The notes under the pieces were generated by a model. The model ran no database searches. It had not been told where the DNA came from and was given only the letters and a program-made list of their open reading frames with translations. A program made the position numbers and the translations under genes. 64,000 bases of DNA, from contig QLIY01000552.1 in NCBI GenBank assembly GCA_003260075.1, positions 1 through 64,000 of the forward strand, in the 5' to 3' direction. Numbering within the stretch: position 1 is the first letter of the stretch; each line of letters starts with the position of its first letter. Positions 11,977-24,349 of the stretch are shown here, piece after piece. This DNA is from Phallusia mammillata. Lineage: Eukaryota; Chordata; Ascidiacea; Phlebobranchia; Ascidiidae.

Positions 11977-12350
11977 GTAGCGACCCTGTAATTCTCTACA
12001 TGCATAGGACGCGAAGCGAACCTTTTTCTTTATTGTCTCGTGTTGTCTTTTTATGTGCGGTGTTGTGGCTCTCGCGTCATTCGATTAACTTGTTGTTTTC
12101 CGGCGGATTGTCAAAAAGGTCAATTAACCGACCTGCCGTGTCCTGATCCAATGCCGACAGAACGTAATAGTATTTCGTGATGTCCGCAGTGATATTTCTT
12201 AAAGCAAATTGTGCCTCTGCTTGATGAAACCATACCATTGGCTGAGCTGGCCAAAAGGTTGGTAACTTTATGGCAACTGGGTTTTGAGATTCTGTGCTCA
12301 TGTTATCACGTCGGTGGTCACCAATGAGGCGACGTACACTTTATTTGAAC
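11977..12350 (-). mobile_element. Ty3/Gypsy-like LTR retroelement remnant
   Basis: On the minus strand a leader (CATTGGTGACCACC, ACGTGATAAC) precedes an ATG at 12301 opening a 74-codon Gag-like N-terminus with IKLPTFWPAQP, WFHQAEAQF and TKYYYVLSALDQ. This pattern is common in metazoan Ty3/Gypsy Gag. It stops at 12077 and is followed by an AATAAAG and an LTR-like end (GGTCGCTACA near 11977). The rest of gag, all of pol and most of the LTRs are missing, so it is inert. Confidence 0.7.
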
Positions 12351-13137
12351 AAGTTAATCAAATGAATAAAAAGGAATGTTAACTTAACTTCGGGTATTTG
12401 GAGTTGTCATCTATTCATATTTCCATGAATTGAAGATCTTTCTTGTTTTCAGAGGACTATACACGTGCAAAAACGCAGATGTAAGAAGAATAGACTGTTT
12501 GACGCAGCACAGTGAGAACAAGCAATGTAGACCGTTTTTTTAACCAAGCCTTCGTGAATACAAAAGATGTCAGCAAATAAATAAAGTTTATGGTGAGTCA
12601 AAACATTACTTACCTACAACAGATGTTCGTATTTTCTACAACAGATGTTCGTGTTTGTTTAATAAATGTATTTTGTTTTTATAACGTCTTTGCTGCTTAA
12701 ATATAATTGTTTTTAATTGCCTCGTGAGGGGGTAAATAGACCAGTACTTACAAAAGTCGCAAAATGTACTTTGCATTCAAGCTGTTAAACTAAATAGTTT
12801 TATGGGTCAAAATTTCACTTTTCAGGAAAACTGCGTGACCCATCATTCAATGTTTTTCCCACGATTATGTAATCATAGCGCTTTTCAGGATTGGTTTTGG
12901 AATTAATTTACATCCTAAAAGAATTATCTAGCCTTCACATCATTTTTCGAGTTGACGATATTATATGTGTCTTTGGAGTATAGTATTTCAATTTAAATGT
13001 TTATGATTATGCCCAATAGGTAATTGTGGAAAATGCTATTGATTTGGCGGATTTGGTAAATTCCAAATGGGTGTAATTTAACATCTTCAGAAAAGTTTTA
13101 AAAAGTTTAAAACACCAAAATCAGTGTGAGAAATAAA
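12351..13137. other. Intergenic, nothing recognised
   Basis: AT-rich. A short tandem duplication of CTACAACAGATGTTCGT occurs at about 12615-12655. No gene was found. Confidence 0.4.
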
Positions 13138-13143
13138 TTTATT
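13138..13143 (-). promoter_or_regulatory. Poly(A) signal of the minus-strand membrane gene
   Basis: AATAAA on the minus strand, 120 bases beyond the stop codon at 13264-13266. Confidence 0.5.
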
Positions 13144-13263
13144 CAATAAAACATAAAGCGTACAAAAATATTCTTCGTCAAAAACGCAACACCATCAAAT
13201 TGATGATTTAAAAAAACCCGCCAATATACCATTGCGCCTTGCGTTTAGCGGCCAAAAATACTT

Positions 13264-16200
13264 TTATATGCTCCCAAAGTCCGAGTGTTCTTTCATCCGA
13301 CAATACACGTAAGATCGATATAGAAGATACAGGAATAGAGCAAATATGGAAGAGCACCAAGCGGAGACCCCGGTGACAAACAGAATCATCAGCAGAAAAG
13401 AAGTGGTTTCCCGCCCGGCAAAATCCGGCACAAACTCGATGTACTCGTATCTACAGGAACCCGAATTTAGGCAAGTGTCTTACCCATTCATGACTTATTA
13501 TAATAGCATCAAGCCAATAAATTATAAATAAGCTGCACACTGTTTCAACCTATAAAGTTTAACACTGTTTGGTAAAGCATGGCTTTTTAGCCCGTAACTT
13601 GAGTGCCATTAGATGGCGACACCAGAAACGTTTTATGTCTTGTCACCAGCTGTGCAGATAGGACCTTATAGGTCGAAACAGTGTTCACTGTCTGCAACTT
13701 ACTTATTATTACTTATTACATTCAAATTTGTCTGTTTGAAACAGAATCGCGTGATCTTGTTTAGTAAAACCGTTTTATTTTCAACTTTTGATTTTAACAT
13801 TTCCATTTCTTTTTATGGTAAACAAGATGCAGCTTTTGTGCACTCTGTTCACATTTAAACGTCAACAGTTATTTCAACACTTATCTAGAATTTATTCAAC
13901 TATTTGGAGAGGGTTGAATTTCAAATTAACAACTTAACAAGGTTACAAACGTTTACCTGAGAACTGCAAGCGCAGGGGTGGCCACTAGGAGCGCTGTAAG
14001 CGGGATACACGTGACCGCTGACGTTGCAGTGATAAAAACTCGAGCTATTTCTCTCCATACAGTGCCGTGACGTTGGTTTTTCCAAATTGATCGAAATATT
14101 ACCTAAACATTTTTTGTTTAACAATAAGATAAAAAATAATAAGATTTTTTAATAATAAAATGTGCAGTTTATATATTCAAAAGCAAAATTAGCACTACGT
14201 GAAATTGGGTTTTAGATCCCAAAGCCTAAGGTACTATGATTTCTATATGAGTGTGCCGTGATCGCTGGTCTGCATCGACGCTTCAGAGCTGATCTCAGCT
14301 ATTCATGCCTGTCTTAGATCCCAAAGTAGTGTTTAATTCGTAATAAACTAAATTCGAAAGTTTGATTTGACAGGGGTATAAATTAAAGACTCAGGAAAGG
14401 CCAAGACAGCAAACGCATTAGACCAGTGGTTCCCAACCGGGGAGGAATTTTATGAGTTCAGGGGAGGAATTTCATAAAAACTGTAAAACAATATTACATT
14501 GGAAATGTTTCAGAATATTTTTGTGTATACATTGATGTCCATTATAATTTGTATGCAGTTCAAATTTGGAACCGGCTGTGAAAGATTCTGAAATAGACAT
14601 CCCTAATTATAAGGTTTACTTGTATATACGGCCGCAGGCTATGTCTCATGCGCTTAAAATAATCGATTATTGTCGTAGCAAAGTCCATTGTTTTAACATT
14701 TTTGTTTTTTGACAGTCTGGCTGTTGCTTAGTTGCTTAAAAACTGAACAGTACAATTAGTAAACAGTATGTGTAATGAAATTAGATTCTTAGTTACATAT
14801 CATTGTTGTGTGTAGATTTTAGCTGAACTGCGCCGCGTATACAACCACTTTCAGAACGCAAACAAGAGTAAATTTCGCATTCAGCTGTAATGTGAAATAA
14901 ATTGATATTTTAAATTGCTATAATTTTTTATGTTGTATTTTTTCGTATTTTTGGGAGGAATGAATAGTTCGAAAACTGGAGAAGGGGGGAGTGTAACAAA
15001 AAAGATTGGGAACCACTGCATTAGACAATCAAGGCGTTTTTAAGGCTGTCTGGCATAAGGTCAGGTCCAGCAACTGGCTACTTTAAGTTAGTTAATTTAA
15101 AAAAAAAAAAACACCGAGTGGAAAGTCAGGTCCGAATTAAGTCGTTTTCTTAAAGAAACCTATGCCCCAACCCTGCCCGAAAAGCGAAAAACCGACTTAC
15201 AAATCTGTAACAAACGACCGATTGTGAGCTGAGGTTTAATGCACACAAGGGTTACTTCAGCACAAAGGGCTTTAACTGAAATGGTCGTACGTACTGTAAA
15301 TATGACGCATCCCGCTGCTAAACCGTCCAAGATTTTAGCAGCAAGTGAAATAAACAAGGCGACGTTGACATCGTTGCGAAACCATGAATCGAATCCAGCT
15401 TCTGGACAGATGTTAAGGACTGCGCATTGCCAGCATCTAAACATACAAGCAACAATATAATTAAGCAATGTATTGGCCAAGCTGGCAAGTTTTATATTTT
15501 GGTTTCTATAAATTTTGGTCTTCAAATTCGAAAAAAAAAATGAAAAAGTAGCTTTTGACAATGGTATGTTAGACATTGGGAAGGTGTAGCATTGGCTCCG
15601 GCAGAAAAGTTTGAATTTAGCGCCCCTTTTGCCCTTACGTATAATCGTTTAACTCGGGATAAATCTTTTGTTAAAAAGAAATCTATTTGTAGGTCAAAAA
15701 TGACAGAAATTGGTTTAAATCGCAGTGCTTTCTAAGTTAATTAGGAAAAGCGAATAACTTACGAAAAACCTATTTTTCCCACGTGAAAAGGGGGGGGGGG
15801 CAAAAAGAAATCTATTTGTAGGTCAAAAATGACAGAAATTGGTTTGAATCGCAGTGCTTTCTAAGTTAATCAGGAAAAGCGAATAACTTACGAAAAACCT
15901 ATTTTTCCCACGTGAAAAGCAGCAGCGTGAACACTGAGAGCACCAGTGATCAACTGTAAAGGAAGTACCAACACGTTGGTGACGTAGGCCGAAATGATGT
16001 GGTTGTGTGACGTCACCATTACCACGAGCCTGTAAATACAAGGTGTTGTTAAGGGAATGAAGCTGATATGTAACATGCATCAAGCTGTTGTGTGTCTGAA
16101 GATTGTATCCCTTTGGTACATTTTACCGTTTTGGGTTTCTTACTTTTAAGTTTTATTGAAATTTCTTCGTACTTCCAGTGTACAATTACTGACAAAAGTA

Positions 16201-19187
16201 AACCGTAACGTAGTAAATAGCATGTTATTCCGAAGCAACAGTTTTTTCACATATATGCTAGTGTTTTATGTCATGTATTCAGTAGATGTTTATCTTATAC
16301 CCTGCTTTCGTGCTTCGTACCCTCATGGGTAAACACGCTTAAGAACGCACACTTTACACACCTTTTGCAATACCAGAAGAAATTTGTTTGTATTCCAATG
16401 CACTGAAGAAGTATTTTAAACGGTAACTATACCTTTTTATATGCCAGAACTTAAATAATGACTCTATAACTTACAGTGAAATACGAACTGATTATGCCAA
16501 TGATTGCAAACGTAAAGCAACAGAAGTTTAGGTAACCCTTGCGTGATATCGTAAATATTTTATAGCATACCTTGTAAATATACACAATATGATGGAAGGA
16601 AACGACCCAATGATAATGACCGGTTCAAACACCTCAGTAATCACGTGATGGTGTGCATCCATCCGGAACTGCGCCTCATTGCTTGTCATGTAACGTAGCA
16701 AGCCAGTAAGCGAACCACATATTGGATTTTCGTTCCCTTTAAATTAAATGTAAGTATAGAACAATTTTCATGTTCGTATTTGTCAATCGGTTTGCCATGG
16801 TTTTTGAATAAGAGAGCCATGCGACTTAAATCTTCTCATAAAATCAAAAAGTTTACGTTTTGGCGTTTGGTAGCCGTAAGTTATTAGCAATTTTCAGACT
16901 TTCGGGCCTTATTCAGTTTTAGGGTGGTTTCGCTGAGAGGAATTAATTTGCCTAAACAACGATAAACTGTAAGTAGGTAAGATGGACATTATAACTGGGA
17001 TCTGCCATGAAGCATTTATGCAATTATCTTTTTTAGAAATGTTTTCAGAAAGGCATATAAATGTTTTGTTTACCGTAAGTCACATTCTGATTTGTTGTTA
17101 CATCTGCTGAAGTGACGGTAGGTGCGGTTGGCGTGGCAAATGCCACAGAATTCTGCTGCTTGAGAACATTAACCAGTGACACTGGATCGTCTACAGACCG
17201 CTTGTGCTTTCTATGGCGAGTTTTTGTCCGTTTCTTGTTTTTGTGTGAGTCGGCATGCCATTCTTTGTGGGCAACAGGAATTTCCGGCAACTGTACGTGG
17301 GAGGTGATGTTTGGCGGAGCCAGAATCTTGGCTTGCACGAGAAGCTCGCCCGTTGCATTGAACTGACGTTGAGAGATGACGAAGAACATGACGTCAGCAG
17401 AAAAGGTGGCAAGGGGCAGAATGACGCATATCAAAGCGACAAAAACACTGAAAGCCCATGCGAGCGGACTTCGTCGCTTTGCTGACTCTTTCCGACAAAT
17501 GCAGTTGTGTGTAATTTTCATGCCTGCAAAATATGCTTCGTTGAGTTAAACCAAGTTAGTTTTATTCTGTGTGTGGCAATAGCAGCGATACAATATCATT
17601 GAAAACGAACACCAAGTTGAAAGTAACTACAAAACATTTCATAACGCGGAAAATATTTAAGCTGCATACAGTGCACACTGATTGGACCTAATTGTATTTG
17701 TAGATCGAAAAACTGAAACATTGTCACTCACCCTTTCGAGCAAGCCGAAAGCTTCGACCCTTCACGTCCGTGGTGACGATATCGGGTATTCCTCTACGGA
17801 TGGATTTGATCTGATAATTACGTGGGTTGGGAGGACGAGAACTCGGTGGAACTGGAATACACGATTGTGTCGTATCGCGAAGAAAGATCAACAATTGCTA
17901 ACAGTTTGTTAGTACCATTACACATATAACAGTGACAAGGCTATTAACAAATAACATTGCTTTCGGGTTGATTAGTTACACTTATATGGTTCTCTATAGT
18001 TACTCTAACATACACTTTTTTTCCATAATTAGTTTCATAGTATTTAGTTTCTTGACAATCTTGCTTGCTGCGAAACGAAAGTCCTGCTGTAGCGATGTAA
18101 ACAGAGGGCAGTTCGCCCGATTAGTTCGTTTAATTCCTGGTTTGAGTTCAAACTCTCAGTCGGTGACTGTACTTGCCTACAATCTGGACATAACACTATC
18201 TTTGAATTCGCCAGTGTTTCTCAGCCTTTTCTTTAGTGTCATGTTTTTTGGCCATAATCTCATTGCTTCTCGAAACATTGTAATGTTTAAAATACCCGAG
18301 CATTGTCCTAACGAAAGCATTTGCTAGGTGCATAAATTAACACTTTTACTCAGTTTCTTGGCCAATTACTGACTGTCAAGGGCCACTGTCTTAGGGTTAT
18401 GGCCCTTTGTCAGATTCAGTGACGAAAACCTTTAATCCGCTTTTTACGTTGTCTCTCTGCTAATCAGGTGTTCGATTCTCCGACTTTACAACGGCCTAGG
18501 GAGAAATATTCTTTGACGATTCAAGACGCTTCATTAAATCTTAATACAACACGAATACTGCTGTGTACTGCAAGTTCGATTATATGGAAAATCTGCACTT
18601 TGCGACAAATACATCTCATATTCTTTAGAAATCTGCATTTTCTTTAAAATAAAGATAACAGCCGAAATATGATATAAACACATTTTCTTTAAACGTTACG
18701 GTAAACGTTTAAAATCAAGATGTCGCTGTTGCTTACTCTATAGCGGGTGTATGTGTCTACTTCTTCTTTAAGGCTGCTGAGCTATAGTTTAGACCTTTAC
18801 TTTATCTTAGCCACTCAAAAGTGCCTATTACAGCTTCATCTACAGCTGACAAGAATAAGAACTGGCGGAGTGCGGCCGACGCAACGCACAGCCAATGATG
18901 ACTAATCAATATTCATGTTTGAGAGCCGATAAATCCACATGCAACGGAGCGGCAATGAGTAAACAAGGGACATCAGTATCGATTTAAGATCGTACGATAG
19001 ACAGAGAGACAGCGGACGGCACAAATTCCAAAAGTACAATGACCTCAACTCACCCGAGTGCTGGTTGCTAAGCGACCATGGTGATTGAGACGGCTGCATT
19101 GGTGTATGGTTTCGGCTGGTGTTGTTGGTTCCCACTTTGATTGGTGACTGATTTTGAGATGGGCTTTTTTGAGCACGGTAATCCGAT
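13264..19187 (-). CDS. Unrecognised multi-pass membrane protein, paralogue D (5' incomplete)
   Basis: Exons (minus): 19187-19054, 17851-17732, 17523-17074, 16736-16571, 16029-15892, 15436-15295, 14102-13957, 13450-13264 (stop). All junctions are GT-AG and phases agree, giving 494 codons from the first complete codon. The first exon starts in phase 2 and the initiator exon was not found. Order: Ser/Gln/Pro-rich tail, conserved NYQIKSIRRGIPDIVTTD, Cys pair CIC, basic KRR, TM1 (AWAFSVFVALICVILPL), a long loop with NVT, NITS and NATG sites and a KKRTKTRHRKHKRS basic run, then about five further hydrophobic segments, with conserved CWQCAV and a YRSYVYCRMKEH tail. It matches the plus-strand gene at 29986-38785 exon by exon. 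Function unknown. Membrane location and roughly six spans are inferred from hydrophobicity. Read-through at 15160-15576 is an intron artefact. Confidence 0.8.
13590..13700 (+). repeat. Dispersed repeat shared with 36090-36230
   Basis: Shares the landmarks AGTACCATTGGATGGC or AGTGCCATTAGATGGC, GTCACCAGCTG, GTCGAAACA and GTTCACTGTCTGCA with 36090-36230. It is an old interspersed element with no coding content. Confidence 0.5.
14215..14330 (+). repeat. Dispersed repeat shared with 49022-49150
   Basis: Contains TATATGAGTGTGCCGTGATC followed by GCTGGTCTGCAT. The same words occur at 49070-49103. The copy at 49 kb also carries an upstream GGTATAACGCCTTCATTGGG word. Confidence 0.6.
14424..15018. mobile_element. 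hAT-type MITE with perfect 8-bp target duplication
   Basis: Ends CAGTGGTTCCCAA and TTGGGAACCACTG are perfect inverted repeats. CATTAGAC flanks both sides (14416-14423 and 15019-15026). At 595 bp it has no transposase. It sits between exons 6 and 7 of the minus-strand membrane gene. Confidence 0.93.
15664..15919. repeat. Direct duplication around a G run, copying an exon end
   Basis: About 115-125 bp starting AAAAAGAAATCTATTTGTAG occurs twice, with eleven G (15790-15800) between copies. The right copy carries the last bases of exon 5 of the membrane gene and its GTAAGT donor, so the left copy is a decoy donor. Copies differ at a few positions (for example GGTTTAAATC and GGTTTGAATC). Confidence 0.92.
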
Positions 19188-20040
19188 CTGTTTAATATAA
19201 GTACAAATATGTTCACTCAAGAACACACCTTGTTTATTTTTCTTCAGTGCGTATATATACCCGGTTCTAAATCGATTGACAACCTGCACTGATATTGACA
19301 ACTGTGATTGTTGGAACGTCTGCATTACGTATTCTATATGTACAAGTACTCTGGCATTAACGTTTTTGAACAAATAACTTTTCAAATCCCTGTATTGTCC
19401 TCTTCTTTGCTTCCATAAAAACACAACACGCTTATGCAACGTTTCCAAAATATACCATAAGAGAGTTATACGTGTCTGTTACAAGAAGAAGGCGGTGTTA
19501 CACAACAGGCTATTTATAGAGTTACTGTTCATGCAGGAATAAATCCTTGCCCCCAATAGGTGATACAATATACACTGTTACACTATATTTAGACAAACAT
19601 TATTTTACATTTTTTGGACTGCATTTTGAAATTCCTGGGCCATAACTTGTTTTAAGTTTGCAGATTTTTGTAATTCGTAGTAGAAATAATTTGTTGCCGA
19701 TAAAAACTATATTTTTTCGACTGCATTATATAATACTAATATCAAATACTACTCTACCTTAGAAGGTGGTTAGTTGGGGTTGGGAGTGTCTGGACTTGGA
19801 ACGAGTTTGGCGGAGATGACACTGATCCATGCTGTTTACGTTGCTTTAGTACAAAGCTCTGGGCTGAATGGGTGTGATGCATTATTCAGTTACGGCAACC
19901 AAGAACTAGTTAATTCTCAACCTGCAACAAGAATGCGTGGCCGTCATTGTGTAAAACTTCGTGAGAAAGTTTGGTTCAGTTAAACTCTATGACTAATTTA
20001 TTACACAAACGGTACATTACTATACATATGAGTAAGCAGC
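19188..20040. other. Upstream region of the minus-strand membrane gene
   Basis: The missing 5' exon(s) of paralogue D should lie here or farther right. A 126-codon minus frame (19068-19448) overlaps exon 1 in the wrong frame and is not convincing. Confidence 0.3.
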
Positions 20041-20045
20041 ATGAA

Positions 20046-20345
20046 AATATCTACTTAAAAGTAATGTATTTTAAAGTATGTGTATAACAAACAACTACTT
20101 AAAAGTATTGTATTTTAAAGTATGTGTATAACCAACAAAAACAACCCAAATCAATTGTATGTGGTGAACAATCGATGTTGCATTTAGTATTGTAGCGTTT
20201 TAATATCCGCGTCAATACATACGAGTAGCACCAGGACTTTTCTATAAGTAACTCCAAAACAAACTATCTGCTTAAAGTATTGTATTCAAGAATATCTGCC
20301 TAACTGCTAAAAATCTGCTTAAAAATAGTGTATTCAAGAATCGTT
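20046..20345 (+). repeat. Imperfect minisatellite
   Basis: Repeated words CTACTTAAAAGTAATGTATT, TTTTAAAGTATGTGTATAAC and CTGCTTAAA..GTATTC. Two clear ~53-bp copies are followed by decayed ones. Confidence 0.75.
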
Positions 20346-21887
20346 AAGAACTTCACTGCCAAATAAATTCTTCGTAGTAAACAAATATTGTTAAATATAT
20401 TTAAGGAAACGATGTTGATTTTACGCGCACGTATTTAAAATTACTTCAATGCAAGAAAAAATAAAGCAGCAAAGTAGTGTTTGTAAATGTAGTTGCTGAA
20501 CTAACTTTTTCAATATATCTTGTATCAGTCGTCGTCGGACTGCATGCTTGTGGTTATTCCGTTGGGCCAATAATCTAATCACCGCCTGTCACAAGTAATA
20601 ATCATCTTCTGTCATAGAAAAGTACCGCGTTGATCAATCTACATCCCAGTACTTACAACATACTGTAGCGAGCCCGTAATTCTTAAACATGTTTTCCTCG
20701 TAAAGTTTCGTTTAGCGCATTTCGATCTGAGCCTATTTTCAGTGCTTATTGTCCAAATACCATCCACGCCAAACGGAAAACTACAAAAATATACCAGCTT
20801 AAAGTCTTTTTACCATAAATCCTTTACCACAACCCAAGAAAAAAACAGCCAAAACAAAACGGAATGAACTGATTTTTTCACGAATTACTAACTTCACTGC
20901 ATACATTAAATTGAGTTTACCTTGCGTAACAAAAACGACAAGAAAGACTTTTACATTGCACATTAAATCTAAACTGTTTGGTCTTAAAACGCACAAATTG
21001 CGCACACATAGCATGTATAGACTTCTACAAATTCCTGTTTTTAATGAGCTTGTTAAATAAAAAACGCCTCGATTGTATTTTTTACAGTAAACGCACCTGT
21101 TCATTACATTCACCAAATTTAAAGCCTTATGCAGTTTCATGCTTCTAAAATTGATTTTACCTCAGGACCCCGAAAGGCAATTTGCTTGTGACAAGATTTA
21201 CGCACGAATAACCAATATAATTGCAACCGAGATACCTTAATCAAACTTCAGTGCACTACAAACTCACTCATGATTTAAGCTGAACAAAGCTCTGCGTTGT
21301 TGAGCGTTACAGAAGTGCTATTGTGACATAAATTTTTCACTACACATTTTCACATGCATTTTTAACGAGGTTTATTAAACGCCAAGGGTACAATCGGTAT
21401 GTTCTTAATTATTTGTTACGACATTTTACGATTGTAAGCGAAACCCTTAGGATAATTTCTTTCTGGGCCACAAACTAGTTTGTCTTAAAACCCCGGTAAA
21501 ACGGACTAAATTATCTAAAGTATCCCAATTAAATATCAACAAGTAACTTAATTACACGGTGAAAAAACATACATTTTTGCCAGCATTTGTTTCTAAATCT
21601 CGCTTTCCAAGGCTTTTGACTATTGATATAATGCCTTCATTGGACTATTTCTGCTCTAGCAGAAGCAAATGCGATTTGTGCGGTATTAAATTATAAAATG
21701 GCACAGCCTCTCGGGTCGGTGGATAACTGAATAAAATGACACTGGGTAAGGACTGCAGGTGGCACCGAGTGCTACACTGAGCCACAAAACAGATGCTGTT
21801 TGGGCTCGCAAATTAACCATATTCCCAGTGGCAAAATTTTTAATAGTTGTTGAATGTACAAAAATGTCCGGCTACATCTGCTATAGT
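20346..21887. other. Intergenic, nothing recognised
   Basis: AT-rich. Short frames on both strands have no splice support or similarity that I can see. Confidence 0.4.
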
Positions 21888-22259
21888 CAGGGACTCAGGG
21901 TTGCCATCGACATAGACCATAAAATAAGGACCACCGAAAATTAATTTTTATACGAAACGAAACAAACGTTTTTGAACAAGTCTTTGCATTGATGCGAGCC
22001 ATGACATATCACAGGTCATTTTTTTGGCAGAATTAATCTGTGCCAGTGACTCCTTGGTTCGTACAAAATACTTCATGCATATTAGTACGACAGCTCTTGG
22101 TTTACTTTTACTTGCAGCAGGGATTTGACTTGTAATTGTTGAAAACAAGACAAAATAAGGACTCGACATTTCTTAGAAATAAGGACAATATGTTTTTGTA
22201 AGACATTGCCCTTCAAAATAAGGACAAATCTTATAAATAAGGACGGTATGGCAACCCTG
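21888..22259. mobile_element. hAT-type MITE with CAGGGTTGCCAT ends
   Basis: Inner inverted ends CAGGGTTGCCAT and ATGGCAACCCTG, with AAAATAAGGAC words near both ends. Counting from 21888, the flanks GCTATAGT and GCTATAAT (21880-21887 and 22260-22267) match at 7 of 8 bases. No transposase. Confidence 0.82.
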
Positions 22260-22826
22260 GCTATAATTGAAAGTTAAAATCGCACCAAAGTGAGAAGTAA
22301 TTTTAATGGTTTTTAAATCTGTTTCCTTTCTAACACTCAAAAACGAAATGGTGAAAAAAATTAAAAAAACAACCGTTTACTTTGAAACAACTGTCTGGAA
22401 AATAACAACATTTTCAAAAATCCACAAATATCTTCAGCTTCCTAATTACAATCAAAACGCGAAAATTGCGAAACCATATAAGTTCACGACAATCCACACC
22501 GCTTATTATTCGCAATTAATTGCCCGAAACTTTAGTACCTTCAAGAAGATTAACATTCAACCGCAGCTGATCGCATTACAATAAATTCCTCACACGAAAA
22601 ATGTGACAAAGACGCTGACTCCACAGCTAATCTGTGATCATGATCGGTTTAATAAACAACAACCGTTTGTATACACAAGAATCGGAATTTCAATCTAAGT
22701 TAGTTGTACGCAAATATCAAAAAACAATTTTGACTTGTTTTGCAATTCATGCTAAGCTCCGTGCATTTTTTGCATTCCAGAGAGCATCTTTGAAGTTGTT
22801 TTGTAGAAGTGGTTTATCCACTAAGC

Positions 22827-23042
22827 CAGTGGTTCTCAAACTTCTTTTTATTGCGACGCCTCTTGAAAAATTTTCTGGACTTGCGACGCACCAGCAAATA
22901 AAAGTTCAACGAGGAAACTTATTATTAAAGTTGTGTTTATTGATTTTACAACAAAAAGCCACAAAACGGAACTATTCTGCGACGCCCTTGGAAAATTGAA
23001 AGACGCACCAGGACGTCGCGACGCACAGTTTGAGAACTACTG
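22827..23042. mobile_element. hAT-type MITE, 216 bp, perfect target duplication
   Basis: Ends CAGTGGTTCTCAAACT and AGTTTGAGAACTACTG with CACTAAGC on both sides (22819-22826 and 23043-23050). The body carries GCGACGC words. Same family as 54695-54909. Confidence 0.93.
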
Positions 23043-23050
23043 CACTAAGC

Positions 23051-24245
23051 AAACAAGCAGGTCTTTACAAGGAATCAAAGGAAGGGGTGTAAAAGAAACA
23101 AAACAATTTGAACTGCCATATTTTTAGTACACTTTCAGTGTTTGAATGTAAAGCATATCGTATGTTTCTGTTTGATACTGGTTATCATAGGTAAAAGCTA
23201 ATGAATAAATTAGCTCCAGTGCAAATAGGTAAATATTGCAACCATACAACGCGAATTTCTTTGCATTCGAACCACTGTTGAGGGGTGACATATTTCTTAA
23301 GTGATAAGGGCCTCAATTTGTCGGCATTGTCTACTACATAACACATTCCTAAACTGCTAGTGGTACTTCATAAAACTGTCTTTTTAGACCTTTTTTACTA
23401 AACTTTCCTAACCTCAAACCACTGTACATGTTGTAGCAGCATTCGGCTACGGGTCGTACCAGTTGGTAAATAAGCAATATTTTAAATAAAGATTGTGGCT
23501 GAGCTGGTGGTATCACCATTACATCTACGGCTATATAACGCCCGGGGCCAGTAACGTAGGCGGTCGTTTGTGCACTACATGCGCGTTGCGACATAACCTC
23601 CCAAGCAACCTAGGTATATAGGGAGAACGGCAATAACAAGTCGTTGTTAATCCAAAAAAATGAAAAACCAGACAAATTTGTGTTGAATGACAACGGCAAA
23701 AAATAGAAAATAAGTTTTTACCGCCTTTTACTGAAAAAACAAACAAATTTTCCTGAACCGGATATGCACATGAAGTGTTTATGCAAAAAGTTGGGAATAT
23801 ATGTACACGTTGGGGACCTTGGGGATCAAATGAGTATGTGGGTTTAGTGGTTGAAGATTGTTTGAACATTAACCATAACTGCAACAATACCACGGAAAAA
23901 TTCCACAAAAAAGACGTACAATTGCGACATCTACAGGCAACTTATCAACTTTGTACAACACCACTAAGAAGCGCCAAAAGTTGAAAAAAAAAGAAATCTG
24001 TCAAATTCGATGTCATAGTTTATAATGATTACAAACATTTTTAAACAGAACATTAGGCCATGCAATTAGTTCAATGACTTTTTGAGTCTTTACGGGAAAT
24101 ACGAAGAGGGTCCCAAAGTATAAGGCCGAGTGCTATCCATCGTCTGTTACAAATATATTTGAAAATTATGCCACCGAAGTTCTTATATTTTTCCGTTTAC
24201 TTTTCTTTTTTCATACGACGCAGATTCATTGCTGTAATCCTTTTT
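23051..24245. other. Intergenic, nothing recognised
   Basis: Overlapping frames on both strands at 23349-23984 look fortuitous: no consistent splice sites, no domain pattern. Confidence 0.35.
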
Positions 24246-24349
24246 TTTTCACGGGGTTCGAACCCAGGACACACCCGGGGACGAATCCCGATCAGGGTTT
24301 TTATGTCTGTATAAGGGTCAGGCGTGCCGGACCATTCGGCCAAGTTCCT
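24246..24349 (-). mobile_element. tRNA-like sequence, class II type, probably a SINE head
   Basis: Minus strand shows A-box TTGGCCGAATGGTCCGGCAC and B-box GGGTTCGAACCC about 60 bases apart, as in Leu/Ser tRNAs with a long variable arm. The 5' end does not pair with the 3' end to make an acceptor stem, and an A-rich run follows. A SINE head or tRNA pseudogene is likelier than a functional tRNA. Confidence 0.5.

Noticed and set aside
15160..15576. 138-codon minus frame as a single gene
   Set aside because: Only 15295-15436 is exon. The rest is intron read-through before a CAG-type acceptor and after a GTACGT donor, as shown by the paralogue.
17932..18327. 131-codon plus-strand frame with hydrophobic stretches
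   Set aside because: It lies antisense in an intron of the minus-strand membrane gene, is AT-rich, shows no domain pattern and has no splice or promoter support.
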